Source: an uncultured Prevotella sp.
GTDB taxonomy: Bacteria > Bacteroidota > Bacteroidia > Bacteroidales > Bacteroidaceae
Length of the DNA: 23,034 bases
Direction of reading: 5' to 3'
Assembly (NCBI GenBank): GCA_900552675.1
Contig: USAI01000033.1
Span: 1-23,034 of the forward strand
The notes beneath the pieces were generated by a model, which saw only the letters and a program-made list of their open reading frames with translations, was not told where the DNA came from and did no database searches. The position numbers were made by a program, and so were the translations under genes. Positions 8,496-17,072 of the stretch are shown here, piece by piece. The first letter of the stretch is position 1. Every line of letters begins with the position of its first letter.

Positions 8496-10049
8496 TTAGA
8501 AGTGTATGTCTAAACCTACACCAAACACGTTGTTGTTACGTGTGTAGTCGGCTTTGTAGGTAGGTGCATTAGCTGCGCCTGTGTTCAGTTGCTCGCTGGT
8601 CTTCTTATGGTCGTAGAAGGTGTGGAAATAAGCCACGTTCAAGTCCATTTTCTTGTTTATATGCCATACGCCGCCGAGGGCCACCGAGTTAGAACTTACC
8701 ACGAACGAGCGGTCTTCCATATACTCGTCGCTCAAACCATAGCTTGTGTTCTGCCAGCCACCGCTCACGGTAATTTTCTTGTTCACGTCATACTCAACGC
8801 CAGCGTTATACTCCAGTGTACCACGGTCGAGCTGCTTGTTACGGTTGTTGTATGAGGTAGCGTTCTTATCGTCGAACCAGTGGAAACCTACGTTGATACG
8901 TAACGCGTCGATGGGGCTATAGCCAGCACCGAGGGTGAGGTATGAAGGAATGTCGGCAGCAATTTTCTTGCCATCTTCATATTCGCCGATAGCGTGGTCC
9001 AGTTCTTTGTCAAACTGTCCTTTCAGCTGCAACATAGCGCCCTTGATAACATCGTTGCTAAGAATTGCTTGAGCGGTAGCCGCTGGCACACCGTTTTTAA
9101 CGTATGCAGCATACAGGTTGTTGGGCAGGTTACCGATACTGGGCGACTGGTTTACCGCTTTGTTCTTCAAGCGCATACGAGTTTTAAACTCATACTTAGC
9201 CGAGAAGTTCCAGCGGCCTGTTTTAAAGTCGATGCCAATGATAGGAGTAAATCCAATACCGCTCTGGTCGCTGCTCAGTTCGATGTCGGCGGCGTAGGTC
9301 TTGGTGGGGTCCAGCACCTGATATAGGGGCATGTTTCCTACCTTGATGTCGCGCACATAGCCATAATAGTTACAGGTAGCGTAGAGACCACGTACGCCTG
9401 CATAGGCGCTGAAGTTGTCGGTAACCTTATAAGCAGCTCCCACCGACAATCCAAAGTAGTATTGACGGCCGTGCATATAGCTGTCGAAGCTATATTTGCC
9501 ATCGGTTCCAAACACGGCATTGGTTGAGAAAATATTAGGCACATGATAGGCCGAGGCTACACGGTCGATGCCTGTGGCCAGCTGGCTGGCTGCCATAGCG
9601 GTTTCGGCAACAATCTTTTCAAATGATCCCAGACCATTGTCGAAGGTACACTTACCGCCACCGCCAGTCAAAGCAAAGTTGCCTTGAATTGACCAGCGTC
9701 CTTTGTTATAGGCATATTGGAAAGAGGGAATAACGGGTGCAAAAGCCTTACCTTTAAAGTCGCGTGGTGTGGTGGGGCTTTTTACGTTGTTGTAGAACAG
9801 TTCATAGTCGTTGTTGATGGTACGAGTTTGGTAAGCTAGCTGCCAGTTGATAGACAAGTGGTGGCCTTCGCCCATAAATACTACGCCTGCGGGGTTGTAG
9901 TAAACACCATCAATGCCAATAGAAGCCTCACGGCTCATCATTCGATTGAAAGCAATGTTTTGGTTGGTGTTTGTCAGCAGTCCGCCTGCAAATGAAGCAC
10001 TGCTTGATGCAATCGCTGCAAGCAAACAGGCTGTTTTCAATTTATTCAT
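8496..10049 (-). CDS. OmpP1/FadL family outer-membrane transport protein
   Basis: This is a beta-barrel of the FadL/OmpP1/TodX family, which carries hydrophobic substrates such as fatty acids across the outer membrane. The signal peptide is residues 1-21 (ends SASFA-GG). The mature N-terminus shows the family's hatch-like segment with DGVYYNPAG. Alternating hydrophobic strands run to a terminal strand ending in NNVFGVGLDIHF, with the C-terminal Phe expected for BAM-inserted barrels. The length of 517 aa is usual for Bacteroidota members. A -7 box is 27 bases upstream and a terminator follows, so it is probably monocistronic. The transported ligand cannot be read from the sequence. Confidence 0.87.
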   Translation of the reverse strand: MNKLKTACLLAAIASSSASFAGGLLTNTNQNIAFNRMMSREASIGIDGVYYNPAGVVFMGEGHHLSINWQLAYQTRTINNDYELFYNNVKSPTTPRDFKGKAFAPVIPSFQYAYNKGRWSIQGNFALTGGGGKCTFDNGLGSFEKIVAETAMAASQLATGIDRVASAYHVPNIFSTNAVFGTDGKYSFDSYMHGRQYYFGLSVGAAYKVTDNFSAYAGVRGLYATCNYYGYVRDIKVGNMPLYQVLDPTKTYAADIELSSDQSGIGFTPIIGIDFKTGRWNFSAKYEFKTRMRLKNKAVNQSPSIGNLPNNLYAAYVKNGVPAATAQAILSNDVIKGAMLQLKGQFDKELDHAIGEYEDGKKIAADIPSYLTLGAGYSPIDALRINVGFHWFDDKNATSYNNRNKQLDRGTLEYNAGVEYDVNKKITVSGGWQNTSYGLSDEYMEDRSFVVSSNSVALGGVWHINKKMDLNVAYFHTFYDHKKTSEQLNTGAANAPTYKADYTRNNNVFGVGLDIHF

Positions 10050-10075
10050 CTTAATTACCTTTAAAAAATTGTTTG

Positions 10076-10083
10076 CAAAGGTA
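10076..10083 (-). promoter_or_regulatory. -7 box of the ompP1-like gene
   Basis: TACCTTTG on the minus strand, 26 bases before the ATG, would give a leader of about 20 nt. A small inverted repeat, TTGCACA (10155-10161) with TGTGCAA (10174-10180), lies about 75 bases upstream and could be an operator or chance. Confidence 0.6.
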
Positions 10084-10195
10084 TATAAATTGTTATGTTT
10101 TACCTAACTAATCTTCATTTGTTTAATATCTATTAACATATGATCCGACCTTTCTTGCACAAAAGTCCTTGTGTGTGCAACAAATTAAAACAAAA

Positions 10196-10230
10196 AGCCG
10201 CCTTATCACATTGCCTGTGATAGGGCGGCT
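10196..10230 (-). terminator. Terminator of the PorT-like gene
   Basis: A 15-bp stem (10196-10210 with 10216-10230, one G-T pair) has a 5-nt loop. On the minus strand it is followed by TTTTTG, and on the plus strand by TTTTT, so it could work both ways. It lies 38 bases after the stop at 10269. Confidence 0.85.
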
Positions 10231-10268
10231 TTTTAATGTTTTATCCTACTTTAGCTCAAGTCATTTTT

Positions 10269-10892
10269 TTAGAAATAGTAAGCCAGTGCAATCTGCCAAG
10301 CGTTGGCACGGCTACGCACCTCTTTATTGGTGAGCTGCTCCAGACCTTCTGTTATGGTAGCGTCAGATGTTTTGCCGCACACCACGTTATAGTTGGCAGT
10401 GAGCTGTAGGTGGCTGAGCAGAGTAACACCAGCACCAAAGTTGAGGCTGAAGTTAGAGTTCTTTACGCTCCATGTTGAGCTTTCAGTAATCTTCTGATCC
10501 TTGTCGCCTACGTTGAAGCCAAACTGCGGACCCGCAAACAAGAAGATGTTGGCCATGCTGCTCAAGCCCCATCCATAACGAAGGTTGATGGGTATGTTGA
10601 TAGCCTGGCTACGCAATGTTTCCTTTGTAGTGGTGTTGCCCACTTTGATTTTTGCTTCGCGCTGGTCGTACAGTGCCGAAGCGTCGATGCCCAATCCTAC
10701 CAATGGCAACTGTACCTTGATTGTAGGACCTACGAAGAAGCCTGTGCGATTGCTGGCATCGAACACGCTGCTGTTCAGCGACATATCGGTAACGTTTACA
10801 CCGCCTTTCAGACCAAACTTAATTTGTGCTGATGCGTTGTTGGCTGCCGTCATGGTGACGATCATTGCCAAAAGCATAAAAATTTTTTTCAT
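10269..10892 (-). CDS. PorT-like outer-membrane beta-barrel protein
   Basis: This small exported beta-barrel resembles the PorT/OMP_b-brl_2 class. The signal peptide is about residues 1-22 from the chosen start (MKKIFMLLAMIV, ending NASAQ). FGLKGGVNVTDM follows, which is the typical first strand of this class, and the protein ends in a strand finishing AYYF. I start at 10892, five codons inside the longest frame, because MKKIF gives a standard signal peptide; the upstream ATG at 10905-10907 is possible. It lies 145 bases after gldN on the same strand with no obvious terminator between, so read-through from the T9SS operon is possible. True PorT is needed for T9SS, but this class is large and the neighbourhood is only suggestive. 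Confidence 0.78.
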   Translation of the reverse strand: MKKIFMLLAMIVTMTAANNASAQIKFGLKGGVNVTDMSLNSSVFDASNRTGFFVGPTIKVQLPLVGLGIDASALYDQREAKIKVGNTTTKETLRSQAINIPINLRYGWGLSSMANIFLFAGPQFGFNVGDKDQKITESSTWSVKNSNFSLNFGAGVTLLSHLQLTANYNVVCGKTSDATITEGLEQLTNKEVRSRANAWQIALAYYF

Positions 10893-10950
10893 AGCTTTTA
10901 AATCCATTGATTTTAATTGTTCGTATTGTCTTTACGCTTGTTTTCTCTCT

Positions 10951-10982
10951 TGTTCTTAATCTCTTTTGTTCTTAATCTCTTT
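10951..10982. repeat. 16-bp tandem duplication between gldN and the PorT-like gene
   Basis: TGTTCTTAATCTCTTT occurs twice in direct succession (10951-10966 and 10967-10982). On the minus strand it is a purine-rich tract about 60-90 bases upstream of the PorT-like ATG. A short direct repeat CCAGCCAG also occurs at about 11003-11029. Confidence 0.8.
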
Positions 10983-11037
10983 TGTCAATAATTGTTTCCT
11001 TCCAGCCAGTTTTCTTACGTCCAGCCAGATGCTCCAA

Positions 11038-12081
11038 TTAATGTCTTTCGCGTCGAACCGAAACACGTGCCTTGCTGCCTGATGAGCTTGATGTCGACCT
11101 GCTGCGCGATGTTTTCTTTACCTTGGTGCTTGCGGTGCGTGCCGTCTTGGCCGAGCGTGTGCGCTTGGTCTTCTTCAGTTCTTTCTTATCAAGCTTAGCA
11201 ATGCTGTCGAGCGAGTCTTTTCGAGCCTGATCGCCCCAGATGTTCTTTTCAAAGGCTGCCAGTTCGCCCTCTATGCGCTTCTGTTCGCGTGCCATTGCCG
11301 TGTCGGTGGGGCAATATTGTGCCAAGGTTTTTCCCAGCATATTATTGGTTTTGTATATCTTACCTTTATACTGGTTCTTGGTAAAGAAGTCGTCCATGCT
11401 CATGGTGGCGGCGTTGTTCAGGTTGCTCGTCATCACGGTTTGCTTCGTAAGGAAGGGTGCCAGCTCGTCATACTTTATCCAGAACAGTGGGTATGAGGTA
11501 GCGGCATCGCCAAAGTCGTCTTCGCGCTTCAAGATAGGGCACAAGGCCAGCACCTTGGTGTGGAAGGTGGCCGAGCGCTGGTCAAAGTAGGTGCACTCCT
11601 TCAGATAATAGGCTGTCACCTCTTTTGACGGAATGTCGCTATCGTCGATGTGTATGCCACGGTCGGTGCGCTCGTAGAAGATGTGATAGTTGTCAAGTAT
11701 CGACTTCAGGTTCACCTTAGCGGCATCGTTAAACACCTCGTTGCCGTCGAGCCTATACTCGTAGGCGTTGACAGAACGGCGCATCACCAGTTTAAAGATA
11801 TAGGTGAAGAGGTTCATTTGCGAACCTATGGGCTCAACGGGGTAGTAGAGGGCGGCGTTTTCGTCGCGTGTGATGTCTATTTCGCGGTATATGTCGCGTC
11901 GCCACACCACATCTTCGCTCATTGCCTCTTGTGTGGGGAACGATATCTGTGCGCGTGTGGTAAGCTGGCTGCTCTGCTGCTTGGCTGCTTGCTGCTGTTG
12001 CTGACGTCGTGCGGCGGGCTGTGCCTGCATGATGCCTGGCAACGTGCAGGCTGCGAGCAATATAGTGATAATGCGTTTCAT
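11038..12081 (-). CDS. gldN: T9SS ring component GldN/PorN
   Basis: GldN (PorN) is a periplasmic protein that joins GldK in the ring under the outer membrane and contacts GldM of the motor. The signal peptide is about residues 1-20 (ends GIMQA-Q). A Gln-rich linker (about 21-38) precedes the conserved core (about 45-290), recognisable by VVWRRDIYREIDITRDENA, the ALYYPVEP segment and WIKYDELAPF. The last 49 residues (299-347) are an unusual strongly basic Lys/Arg/Ser/Thr tail with no acidic residues until near its end. It follows gldM by 35 bases and is the last gene of the por operon. Confidence 0.92.
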   Translation of the reverse strand: MKRIITILLAACTLPGIMQAQPAARRQQQQQAAKQQSSQLTTRAQISFPTQEAMSEDVVWRRDIYREIDITRDENAALYYPVEPIGSQMNLFTYIFKLVMRRSVNAYEYRLDGNEVFNDAAKVNLKSILDNYHIFYERTDRGIHIDDSDIPSKEVTAYYLKECTYFDQRSATFHTKVLALCPILKREDDFGDAATSYPLFWIKYDELAPFLTKQTVMTSNLNNAATMSMDDFFTKNQYKGKIYKTNNMLGKTLAQYCPTDTAMAREQKRIEGELAAFEKNIWGDQARKDSLDSIAKLDKKELKKTKRTRSAKTARTASTKVKKTSRSRSTSSSSGSKARVSVRRERH

Positions 12082-12116
12082 TATATTATTGTTTGTTATT
12101 GTTTCGCTTAATGGGG

Positions 12117-13661
12117 TTACTTCACAATTACCTGCATACTGCCTGTTAACTTACGCGAGATGCCATCGGGGCCCACAGCAGTAATATTGGCAATATAGAA
12201 GCGTTTGTTGCGTGAGAGCTTACGGAAGGTATCGCGCTGGCGCTCAGAGAAGTGTGCACCGTTCGACGCCATAGGTACAGCGTTACCCATATTGTCGAAG
12301 AACACGGTTTCGAAGCCCGTTACACGGAACTGTATGTCGAGAATACCGTCGTCGATGGCAGCGTTTAGGTGGGTAGCACCCATGATGGCCGCCTTTGACA
12401 GTCCACCCTCGCGGAAACGTGAGGTGCCAATTTGCAGATAGGCCGTGGGGTCGGGTAGCTTGCGCACGTGGAAGGTATATTTACCCATCTGTCGTGTGCG
12501 TCCGTTGTCGTTCGAGGCCACAATAATGGTTACATCTTTGCCCACAGTTGTGGGTCGAGCAATGTATCGGCCCATGCCTATCGACTTAAAGCCACCGCCC
12601 TCCATTGATGCTGACACGCTGCTCAAGGGCACGCCAGGGATAGAGATGCTTACTGGGTTGTCGTAGCCAGCATACAGCACATTCATCAGGTCGGCCGACA
12701 CGGTAGCGCTGGGTCCTACCACAGTATATTTCTGTGTGAAGTCGCGCCGTATTGTGTTTCCATTTCCGTCGCGCATGGTGATGTAGCCACCGAAGCTGTG
12801 CTCACCCACGCCGCCTGCAGTAAACTGATATTGGCTACTGTTAATGCGCTGTCCGCCCACATATATCTCTGGCTGCTGTGTGGTGTCTACCGCAGCCATT
12901 ACGATTTGTGCTTTGAACAGGTCGCCACTGATAACGGTGCGCGATTCAGGAATGACGAAGGCGCTGAGTTTGTTTACACGAATATCTTTCATGTCGATAT
13001 TGGCCACCAGCGTGTGCAGCACCTCGCCCTCGGCATAGCGCACGTCGCTTTGCAGTTTCGAGAGCAGCGTTATGGCACCAGCCACAGGCATATCTTCAAA
13101 CATATATTCTTGCCAGTTTTTGCCCAGCGTGCTGGCTTTGTGTGGCACCTTTGTGGTGAGGTTGTTGGCAATGATAGCCTTCTGTTGAGGGTCGGTTACC
13201 ATGGTCAGTATGCGCTCACGAAAGTGGTTGATGGCGCTAAACAGTTTCTTTCCTTGCCCTGATCCTGGTGCCAGCATGATGGTGCTTGCCGCCTCAAGAT
13301 TGTCTTTAGCTTTCACGGCTTGCACGTCGCCATCCTTGCCGTCGGCCTCTTTCACGATGGCCACCTTCAGCTCTTGGGCATAGTTGTATAGCGAATCGCT
13401 CATGCGCTTCACCTCAGTAGCCTTTTCGAACCATGCTTTCACCTTTTGCGGGTTAGCTTTCATCTGTTCGGCAAAGTTACCGTATAGGCTCTCGTTCTCT
13501 TTTGACGAGTTGGCGGTTGTTCGGTTGAGGCTTTCTTCCACAATCGAGAAACCGTCTAACACCTCGGTCGAGACGTTGAGGGCGAGCATGGCCATGAGGA
13601 CGACGTACATCAGGTTGATCATCTTCTGGCGTGGCGATATCGGTCTTTTCTTTATTGCCAT
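12117..13661 (-). CDS. gldM: T9SS motor/shaft component GldM/PorM
   Basis: GldM spans the periplasm from the inner-membrane motor to the GldKN ring and transmits energy from GldL. A single N-terminal helix (about residues 14-32, within MINLMYVVLMAMLALN) follows a short cytosolic segment with KKRPISPRQK. A long helical periplasmic domain (about 35-220) and several Ig-like beta domains follow, as in characterised PorM. The length of 514 aa is normal. It starts 3 bases after the gldL stop, so translation is probably coupled. Confidence 0.95.
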   Translation of the reverse strand: MAIKKRPISPRQKMINLMYVVLMAMLALNVSTEVLDGFSIVEESLNRTTANSSKENESLYGNFAEQMKANPQKVKAWFEKATEVKRMSDSLYNYAQELKVAIVKEADGKDGDVQAVKAKDNLEAASTIMLAPGSGQGKKLFSAINHFRERILTMVTDPQQKAIIANNLTTKVPHKASTLGKNWQEYMFEDMPVAGAITLLSKLQSDVRYAEGEVLHTLVANIDMKDIRVNKLSAFVIPESRTVISGDLFKAQIVMAAVDTTQQPEIYVGGQRINSSQYQFTAGGVGEHSFGGYITMRDGNGNTIRRDFTQKYTVVGPSATVSADLMNVLYAGYDNPVSISIPGVPLSSVSASMEGGGFKSIGMGRYIARPTTVGKDVTIIVASNDNGRTRQMGKYTFHVRKLPDPTAYLQIGTSRFREGGLSKAAIMGATHLNAAIDDGILDIQFRVTGFETVFFDNMGNAVPMASNGAHFSERQRDTFRKLSRNKRFYIANITAVGPDGISRKLTGSMQVIVK

Positions 13662-13664
13662 TGT

Positions 13665-14465
13665 TTATTCTTTAACCTTTAAATTCATATTAACGGTCAT
13701 TGCCTCAATCATGCGTGCATAGATGCTGTTCAGCTGTTCTATCTGCTGAGCCATGCGTCGGCTTTGGTCGTTAATCTGGTCGATGGTGCCAATCTGTTGG
13801 CTGGCACCCTTAAGCTGCATCTCGTATACCTTGCAGATGCCAGTGAGTGTGCGGTTTAGGTTTTCCATCTCCTCGCTGTCGCGGGTCAAACGTTCGCTCT
13901 GCTCTGCCACCTTTTGCAAGGTCTCGGTCAGTTTCTTCAGTTCTTCCACATAGTTGCTTTGTGCGTCGGCCAGCTCGTTTGATGCCTGTTGCTGTTCTTC
14001 CAGCGAGCCAGCGCCCATGTTGCCACCTATTATAATAGTGCCACCCACAGCCGAGCCACCTTCTATCGTTGCGCCCGATGCGGGTGCGCCACCTATCACC
14101 GTGGTGCCCATGTTTACGGTGCCAGCCATCGTAGTTGTGGCTGCCGTGTTAGCAGATTCGTTGTCACCAGTTAGCTCTTCTTCTTTATCTTTATCTTCGT
14201 CGAGATGTGTGGGCAGATCCATGCCAATGGCCGTCTTGTCGAAGGGGCGGTCGAAGGCTGAGAGAAAGAACACGAAAACCTCGGTGCCCATACCCAAGAA
14301 CAGCCAGAAGTTGGCGCCCGGAAGGTGGGTCAGTTTGAAGAGAGTTCCGAGAATTACGACCGATGCACCCCAGCTATAGGCATAGTTGAGGAAGGTTTGT
14401 CCAGGCACGCTGTCCATCCACTTTTGCAGACGGTATATCACGTTAAACTTACTATACTTTGTCAT
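13665..14465 (-). CDS. gldL: T9SS inner-membrane motor component GldL/PorL
   Basis: GldL and GldM form the proton-powered rotary motor of T9SS. The start is the ATG at 14463-14465, giving MTKYSKFNVIY and 266 aa. The frame is open further upstream, but that stretch overlaps gldK and is not protein-like, whereas the chosen ATG makes an ATGA overlap with the gldK stop. Two helices lie at about 27-46 and 53-70. The conserved membrane Glu of the second helix is E62 (MGTEVFVFFLSAFDRP), the residue thought to handle protons. An acidic stretch (89-103) leads to an unusual Gly/Thr/Ala/Ile-rich linker (about 105-154). A coiled coil (about 155-255) follows, as in the family. Confidence 0.94.
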   Translation of the reverse strand: MTKYSKFNVIYRLQKWMDSVPGQTFLNYAYSWGASVVILGTLFKLTHLPGANFWLFLGMGTEVFVFFLSAFDRPFDKTAIGMDLPTHLDEDKDKEEELTGDNESANTAATTTMAGTVNMGTTVIGGAPASGATIEGGSAVGGTIIIGGNMGAGSLEEQQQASNELADAQSNYVEELKKLTETLQKVAEQSERLTRDSEEMENLNRTLTGICKVYEMQLKGASQQIGTIDQINDQSRRMAQQIEQLNSIYARMIEAMTVNMNLKVKE

Positions 14466-15922
14466 CTTTTCTTGCTTTTTTTCTGTTTCACACTTGACGT
14501 ACTGGCGAGGCTGCGCACGCAGCGGAAGCCAATGTAAGAACGGGGCTGGTTTTGATATTCCCATGTGCGCCATGCCGAGCGTATGAACGACTCGGGGTCT
14601 TTCCATGAACCACCGCGCACACTTTTCTTTTTCAGGCTGTAGGGGTCTTCCTTGGCTGCCTTATATTCGAGCTGAGGGTTCAGGTCGTCCATGGCATCTA
14701 CGCCTGCATCAGTATATACCGTGCTGGTCCATTCGGCCACATTGCCCGCCATATCATACAGTCCGTTGCTATTGGCATTATAGATGCCCACCTTTGATGT
14801 GATGAGGTTTCCGTCTTGCGTATAGTTGCCACGGTCGGGTTTAAAGTTGGCAAAGAAGCATCCCTCTCCGCTCTTCACGTCTTCATTTTCCCACGGAAAC
14901 TCGGTGCCCTCTTTTCCTCGAGCCGCATATTCCCATTCGGCCTCGGTGGGCAGACGATAGCGTTGCACATAACGTGCCTCGGGGCCGAGGCCCTTCAGCA
15001 GATAGTCGGTGCGCCAAGCGCAGAAAGCGTTGGCCTGTTCCCATGTTACGCCCACCACAGGATAATCGTTATACGTTGGGTTTGAGAAGTAGTTGCGCAG
15101 GTATGCCTCGTTGTCTGAGTTGCGGAAGTCGTTCACCCATACCGTGGTGTCGGGATACACGTTTACGATGTAGGTGTTCAAGAAGTCCCAGGGTCCTGAC
15201 AGCGGTCGGTTGATGGTTTGTCTTACAATGCGTCCTTCGTCGTCAATGTATGCGGTATCTTTCGATATCATCACCACCTCGTTGGGGTCGAGGGTAACAT
15301 CGGTGTTCAGGTTACGCTCGTCGGGGTTTAAGCGGTTGCGGCGCAACGCTGCGGTGGTATAGTCGTACACCTCGTAGCGATAGTTTAGCTGACGATAGTC
15401 GAGCATCTTCTCGCCCGTTACGGGGTTTGTGATGTATAGGCTCTCTATGGCGCGCTGCTCGTCTTCGTTGGGCTTGCGTGGCAGCTGCTTCTTCCAGTTC
15501 AGGTGTGGCGTTACGGGTTCGCCATTCTTATCCTCGGTTATCATGTATGTTTCGTCGCCACCATACGAAGGGTCGGCCATACGTGTGCGCAGAATACTAT
15601 CGCGCACCCAGAACACAAACTGTTTGTATTTTGAGTTTGTTACCTCGGTTTCGTCCATCCAAAAACCGTCTACCGAGATGTCTTTCTTCGGCGTTTTCAT
15701 GCCCCACAGGCTGTCTTCTTTCTGAAGGCCCATGTGCAAGAAGCCACGGCTCACCTTGGTCATGCCGAAGGGGGTGGGCTCGCTGAAACCTCGGCCTCCG
15801 CCCACGCCTACCAGTTCGCCGCCTCGGCCCGAACCTGACGCGGCTCTTCCGCCGAAGCAAGCGCTGACGGTCAGGGCAATGATAGCCGCCATCAGCAAGG
15901 GTACTATTCTTATTTTCATCAT
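14462..15922 (-). CDS. gldK: T9SS ring lipoprotein GldK/PorK (SUMF1/FGE-like)
   Basis: GldK (PorK) is a lipoprotein with a formylglycine-generating-enzyme-like fold that builds the outer-membrane-associated ring with GldN. The lipoprotein signal peptide ends LTVSAC, with the lipidated Cys at residue 22. A Gly/Ser/Arg-rich spacer (23-46) precedes the FGE-like domain (about 50-475). Typical motifs are VDGFWMDETEVTNSKYKQF, PVVGVTWEQANAFCAWR, LPTEAEWEYAARG, GLYDMAGNVAEWT, VRGGSWKD and GFRCVRS. The 486-aa length fits PorK. Two ATGs in tandem (15922, 15919) are equivalent choices. It starts 4 bases after porP ends and overlaps gldL by ATGA. Confidence 0.95.
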   Translation of the reverse strand: MMKIRIVPLLMAAIIALTVSACFGGRAASGSGRGGELVGVGGGRGFSEPTPFGMTKVSRGFLHMGLQKEDSLWGMKTPKKDISVDGFWMDETEVTNSKYKQFVFWVRDSILRTRMADPSYGGDETYMITEDKNGEPVTPHLNWKKQLPRKPNEDEQRAIESLYITNPVTGEKMLDYRQLNYRYEVYDYTTAALRRNRLNPDERNLNTDVTLDPNEVVMISKDTAYIDDEGRIVRQTINRPLSGPWDFLNTYIVNVYPDTTVWVNDFRNSDNEAYLRNYFSNPTYNDYPVVGVTWEQANAFCAWRTDYLLKGLGPEARYVQRYRLPTEAEWEYAARGKEGTEFPWENEDVKSGEGCFFANFKPDRGNYTQDGNLITSKVGIYNANSNGLYDMAGNVAEWTSTVYTDAGVDAMDDLNPQLEYKAAKEDPYSLKKKSVRGGSWKDPESFIRSAWRTWEYQNQPRSYIGFRCVRSLASTSSVKQKKSKKR

Positions 15923-15926
15923 GATG

Positions 15927-16865
15927 TTAAAGTATTCTTACGCTTTTATGTTTATTCTTTCCTTTCTTTGTCATGTTCAGGTCCATCTGGTAACCTATGA
16001 ACAGCTCGTGGCTACCGTTGCCAGGGCTGATGGCCGATGTGTAGCACTCGTAGCTATAGCCCAACATCACGCCGTGTACGCGTCCGCCAATGAGCAGTGT
16101 CACCGAGTTGGTAGGGCTGTAGGCCAGTCCGGCATACATCACCCTTTTCTCGTTGGTGTAAACCAGTCGGCCTGTAACGTCGGCGCGCCAAGCCACCCCA
16201 TCTGTTCTGCCTAATGCCGATGTTTTGATGGTGAGATAGGGGTTGCGCAGTTTTATGTCGTAGCCCCCCGTAATATAGTAGGTGGGGTCAATCTGCAGCT
16301 CGTTCTTTTCGCCCATGCGCACCAGTGGTGCTGTGAGGTGTGTGGCCGATATGCCCGCATACCACGGCCCGTGGGTGTAGTAAAGGCCTGCCCCTATGTC
16401 GAAGGCGTTGCCCTTAATGTCGGTAGTGGCCAGTGCGGGGTCGTTGCTCTCGTCAACGTCAACCTTCGATCCATCAAAGCCTTCGCTCAGCAATCCGGCG
16501 TTCACACCTATGCTCAGCGTTCCGCCCAGCAGCCTGCTCTTATAGGCATATTGCACGGCAATGCGTTGGTGTGAAAAGAGGCCTATCTTGTCGTTCATAA
16601 ACTGCAGACCCACGCCGTGTAGCGCACCCAAAAACCTTACGGGCATATCGGCGCCCGCATACATCGTGTTTGGGTTGTGCTCAAAGCCCGCCATATCAAT
16701 GGCGTATGCCGCCGCGATGTTCAACTTCGACTGCTTTCCCACTGCCGCCGCATTAAACGTTGGCTCGAGGTCGAAATAGTGGCTGAACGACGCGTCGTAC
16801 TGGGCATGTGCCGCTGTTGCGACAGATGCAAGCAATGCTAATATAATGTAACTGCGTTTAAACAC
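15927..16865 (-). CDS. porP: T9SS PorP/SprF family outer-membrane protein
   Basis: PorP/SprF proteins are outer-membrane beta-barrels that work with the T9SS, and the gene is commonly first in the por operon. The signal peptide is about residues 1-21 (ends TAAHA-Q). The conserved mature N-terminus reads YDASFSHYFDLEPTFNAAAVG, the family hallmark. Strand-rich sequence follows to a final barrel strand near HELFIGYQMDLN and a basic tail KKGKNKHKSVRIL. The frame begins with GTG (16863-16865). An in-frame TAG lies about 27 bases upstream and the next Met is deep in the mature protein, so GTG is very likely the true start. The promoter probably lies in the repeat-rich 16866-17692 interval. Confidence 0.92.
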   Translation of the reverse strand: MFKRSYIILALLASVATAAHAQYDASFSHYFDLEPTFNAAAVGKQSKLNIAAAYAIDMAGFEHNPNTMYAGADMPVRFLGALHGVGLQFMNDKIGLFSHQRIAVQYAYKSRLLGGTLSIGVNAGLLSEGFDGSKVDVDESNDPALATTDIKGNAFDIGAGLYYTHGPWYAGISATHLTAPLVRMGEKNELQIDPTYYITGGYDIKLRNPYLTIKTSALGRTDGVAWRADVTGRLVYTNEKRVMYAGLAYSPTNSVTLLIGGRVHGVMLGYSYECYTSAISPGNGSHELFIGYQMDLNMTKKGKNKHKSVRIL

Positions 16866-17072
16866 GCTATAATAACGGAGTTGTACCTATATTATTATAC
16901 AAAAAAGGTGAAAATTTTCTTTCGCCACCATCTAAAAGAACTTATTCACATTTTCGGCACTTGTTTTTGGCAGACAGAACAGAACACTTGTGCAAAATGA
17001 TGTAGCTTAAACGTAGGACGGGGCGTAGTTAAGTGAAGAGTGAAGAATTCATGTGATGGACGAGGCAAATCA

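Noticed and set aside
13954..14379. 141-codon plus-strand open frame
   Set aside because: It is an antisense shadow of gldL's low-complexity linker.
14466..14606. Longer N-terminus for GldL in the open frame
   Set aside because: It lies wholly inside gldK, reads unlike a GldL N-terminus, and the internal ATG gives both the conserved start and an ATGA overlap.
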